Shown here: positions 53,204-53,245 of the stretch, piece by piece
How positions within the stretch are numbered: the first letter of the stretch is position 1
Layout of the letters: each line of letters starts with the position of its first letter
Assembly: GCF_000341265.1 (NCBI RefSeq)
Contig: NZ_ANAE01000072.1
Span: forward strand, 1-53,245
Length of the DNA stretch: 53,245 nucleotides
Reading direction: 5' to 3'
DNA from: Nocardiopsis prasina DSM 43845
Lineage (GTDB): Bacteria; Actinomycetota; Actinomycetes; Streptosporangiales; Streptosporangiaceae
Notes under the pieces: model-generated
Databases searched by the model: none
What the model was told of the DNA's origin: nothing
Seen by the model: only the letters and a program-made list of their open reading frames with translations
Position numbers and translations under genes: made by a program

Positions 53204-53245
53204 ATGAGATCTCTGAGGCTTTCCGCCGCTCTGGCGGCGCTGGGG
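53204..53245 (+). CDS. Start of a secreted protein gene (cut by window end)
   Basis: ATG at 53204 with AGGAGGAG upstream. Only 14 codons are visible: MRSLRLSAALAALG, the basic start and hydrophobic core of a signal peptide. The CebR box upstream suggests a cellulase, another glycoside hydrolase or a sugar-binding lipoprotein; the sequence shown does not decide. Confidence 0.7.
   Translation, partial: MRSLRLSAALAALG

Noticed and set aside
1..53245. tRNA, rRNA, CRISPR arrays, integrases, transposases and attachment sites
   Set aside because: Looked for by eye on both strands; no cloverleaf-like run ending in CCA, no regularly spaced repeats, and no recombinase motifs were found.

Overview
The window is high-GC actinobacterial chromosome. 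It carries SigR/RsrA, WhiB1, DasR, a PdtaS-type kinase, fused actinobacterial-type Kgd, GTG starts, four-base stop/start overlaps and GC-rich hairpin terminators. Gene content suggests a Streptosporangiales-type actinomycete, plausibly Nocardiopsis; the genus is inference from memory, not a search. No rRNA, tRNA, CRISPR array, prophage or intact insertion sequence was seen.

Layout. (1) 0-12 kb, stress and signalling: a divergent methyltransferase, sigR-rsrA with a SigR-type promoter, an unusually AT-rich leader of about 620 bases that ends in a 25-codon membrane-peptide ORF, and a tandem pair of membrane HD-GYP proteins (the second degenerate). These are followed by dasR, pdtaS, whiB1, a diacylglycerol-kinase-like gene, a small membrane protein and an rsbW-sigB/F pair. 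The order sigR-rsrA ... pdtaS-><-whiB1-lipid kinase matches the sigH-rshA-pdtaS-whiB1 region of Mycobacterium tuberculosis as remembered. (2) 12-24 kb, metabolism: a methyltransferase, a polar amino-acid ABC importer, malic enzyme, a HicB-like orphan, a PadR/DUF4097 pair, and kgd with its small DUF6104 partner. (3) 24-34.7 kb, mixed: BlaI-like repressor, MFS exporter, a SUFU-domain protein, rlmN, a VTT-type membrane protein, an alpha/beta hydrolase, a DUF4333 lipoprotein, a TetR-controlled ABC exporter, a nitrilase-family amidohydrolase and a small zinc-ribbon protein. (4) 34.9-47.6 kb, catabolism: two class-III aminotransferases, each divergent from its own PucR regulator (one with MmsA), flank an Lrp gene, a structured intergenic repeat, a split AtuA pair with a CitMHS transporter, and a LysR gene. 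This looks like an amino-acid/omega-amino-acid and organic-acid utilisation island. (5) 47.7-53.2 kb: a 1037-residue protein built like an SF1 (Upf1-like) helicase-nuclease but with both Walker motifs lost, a Nei/Fpg glycosylase, a LacI regulator, and the start of a secreted-protein gene carrying a perfect CebR-type operator plus a second site shared with the lacI promoter.

Most interesting points: the pseudo-helicase, the sigR-downstream leader with mutually exclusive hairpins and a small-peptide ORF, the MITE-like structured repeat at 40.15-40.43 kb, and the two-operator promoter at the right edge. Start codons were chosen by ribosome-binding site and family length; functions come from recognisable motifs, and no database search was run.
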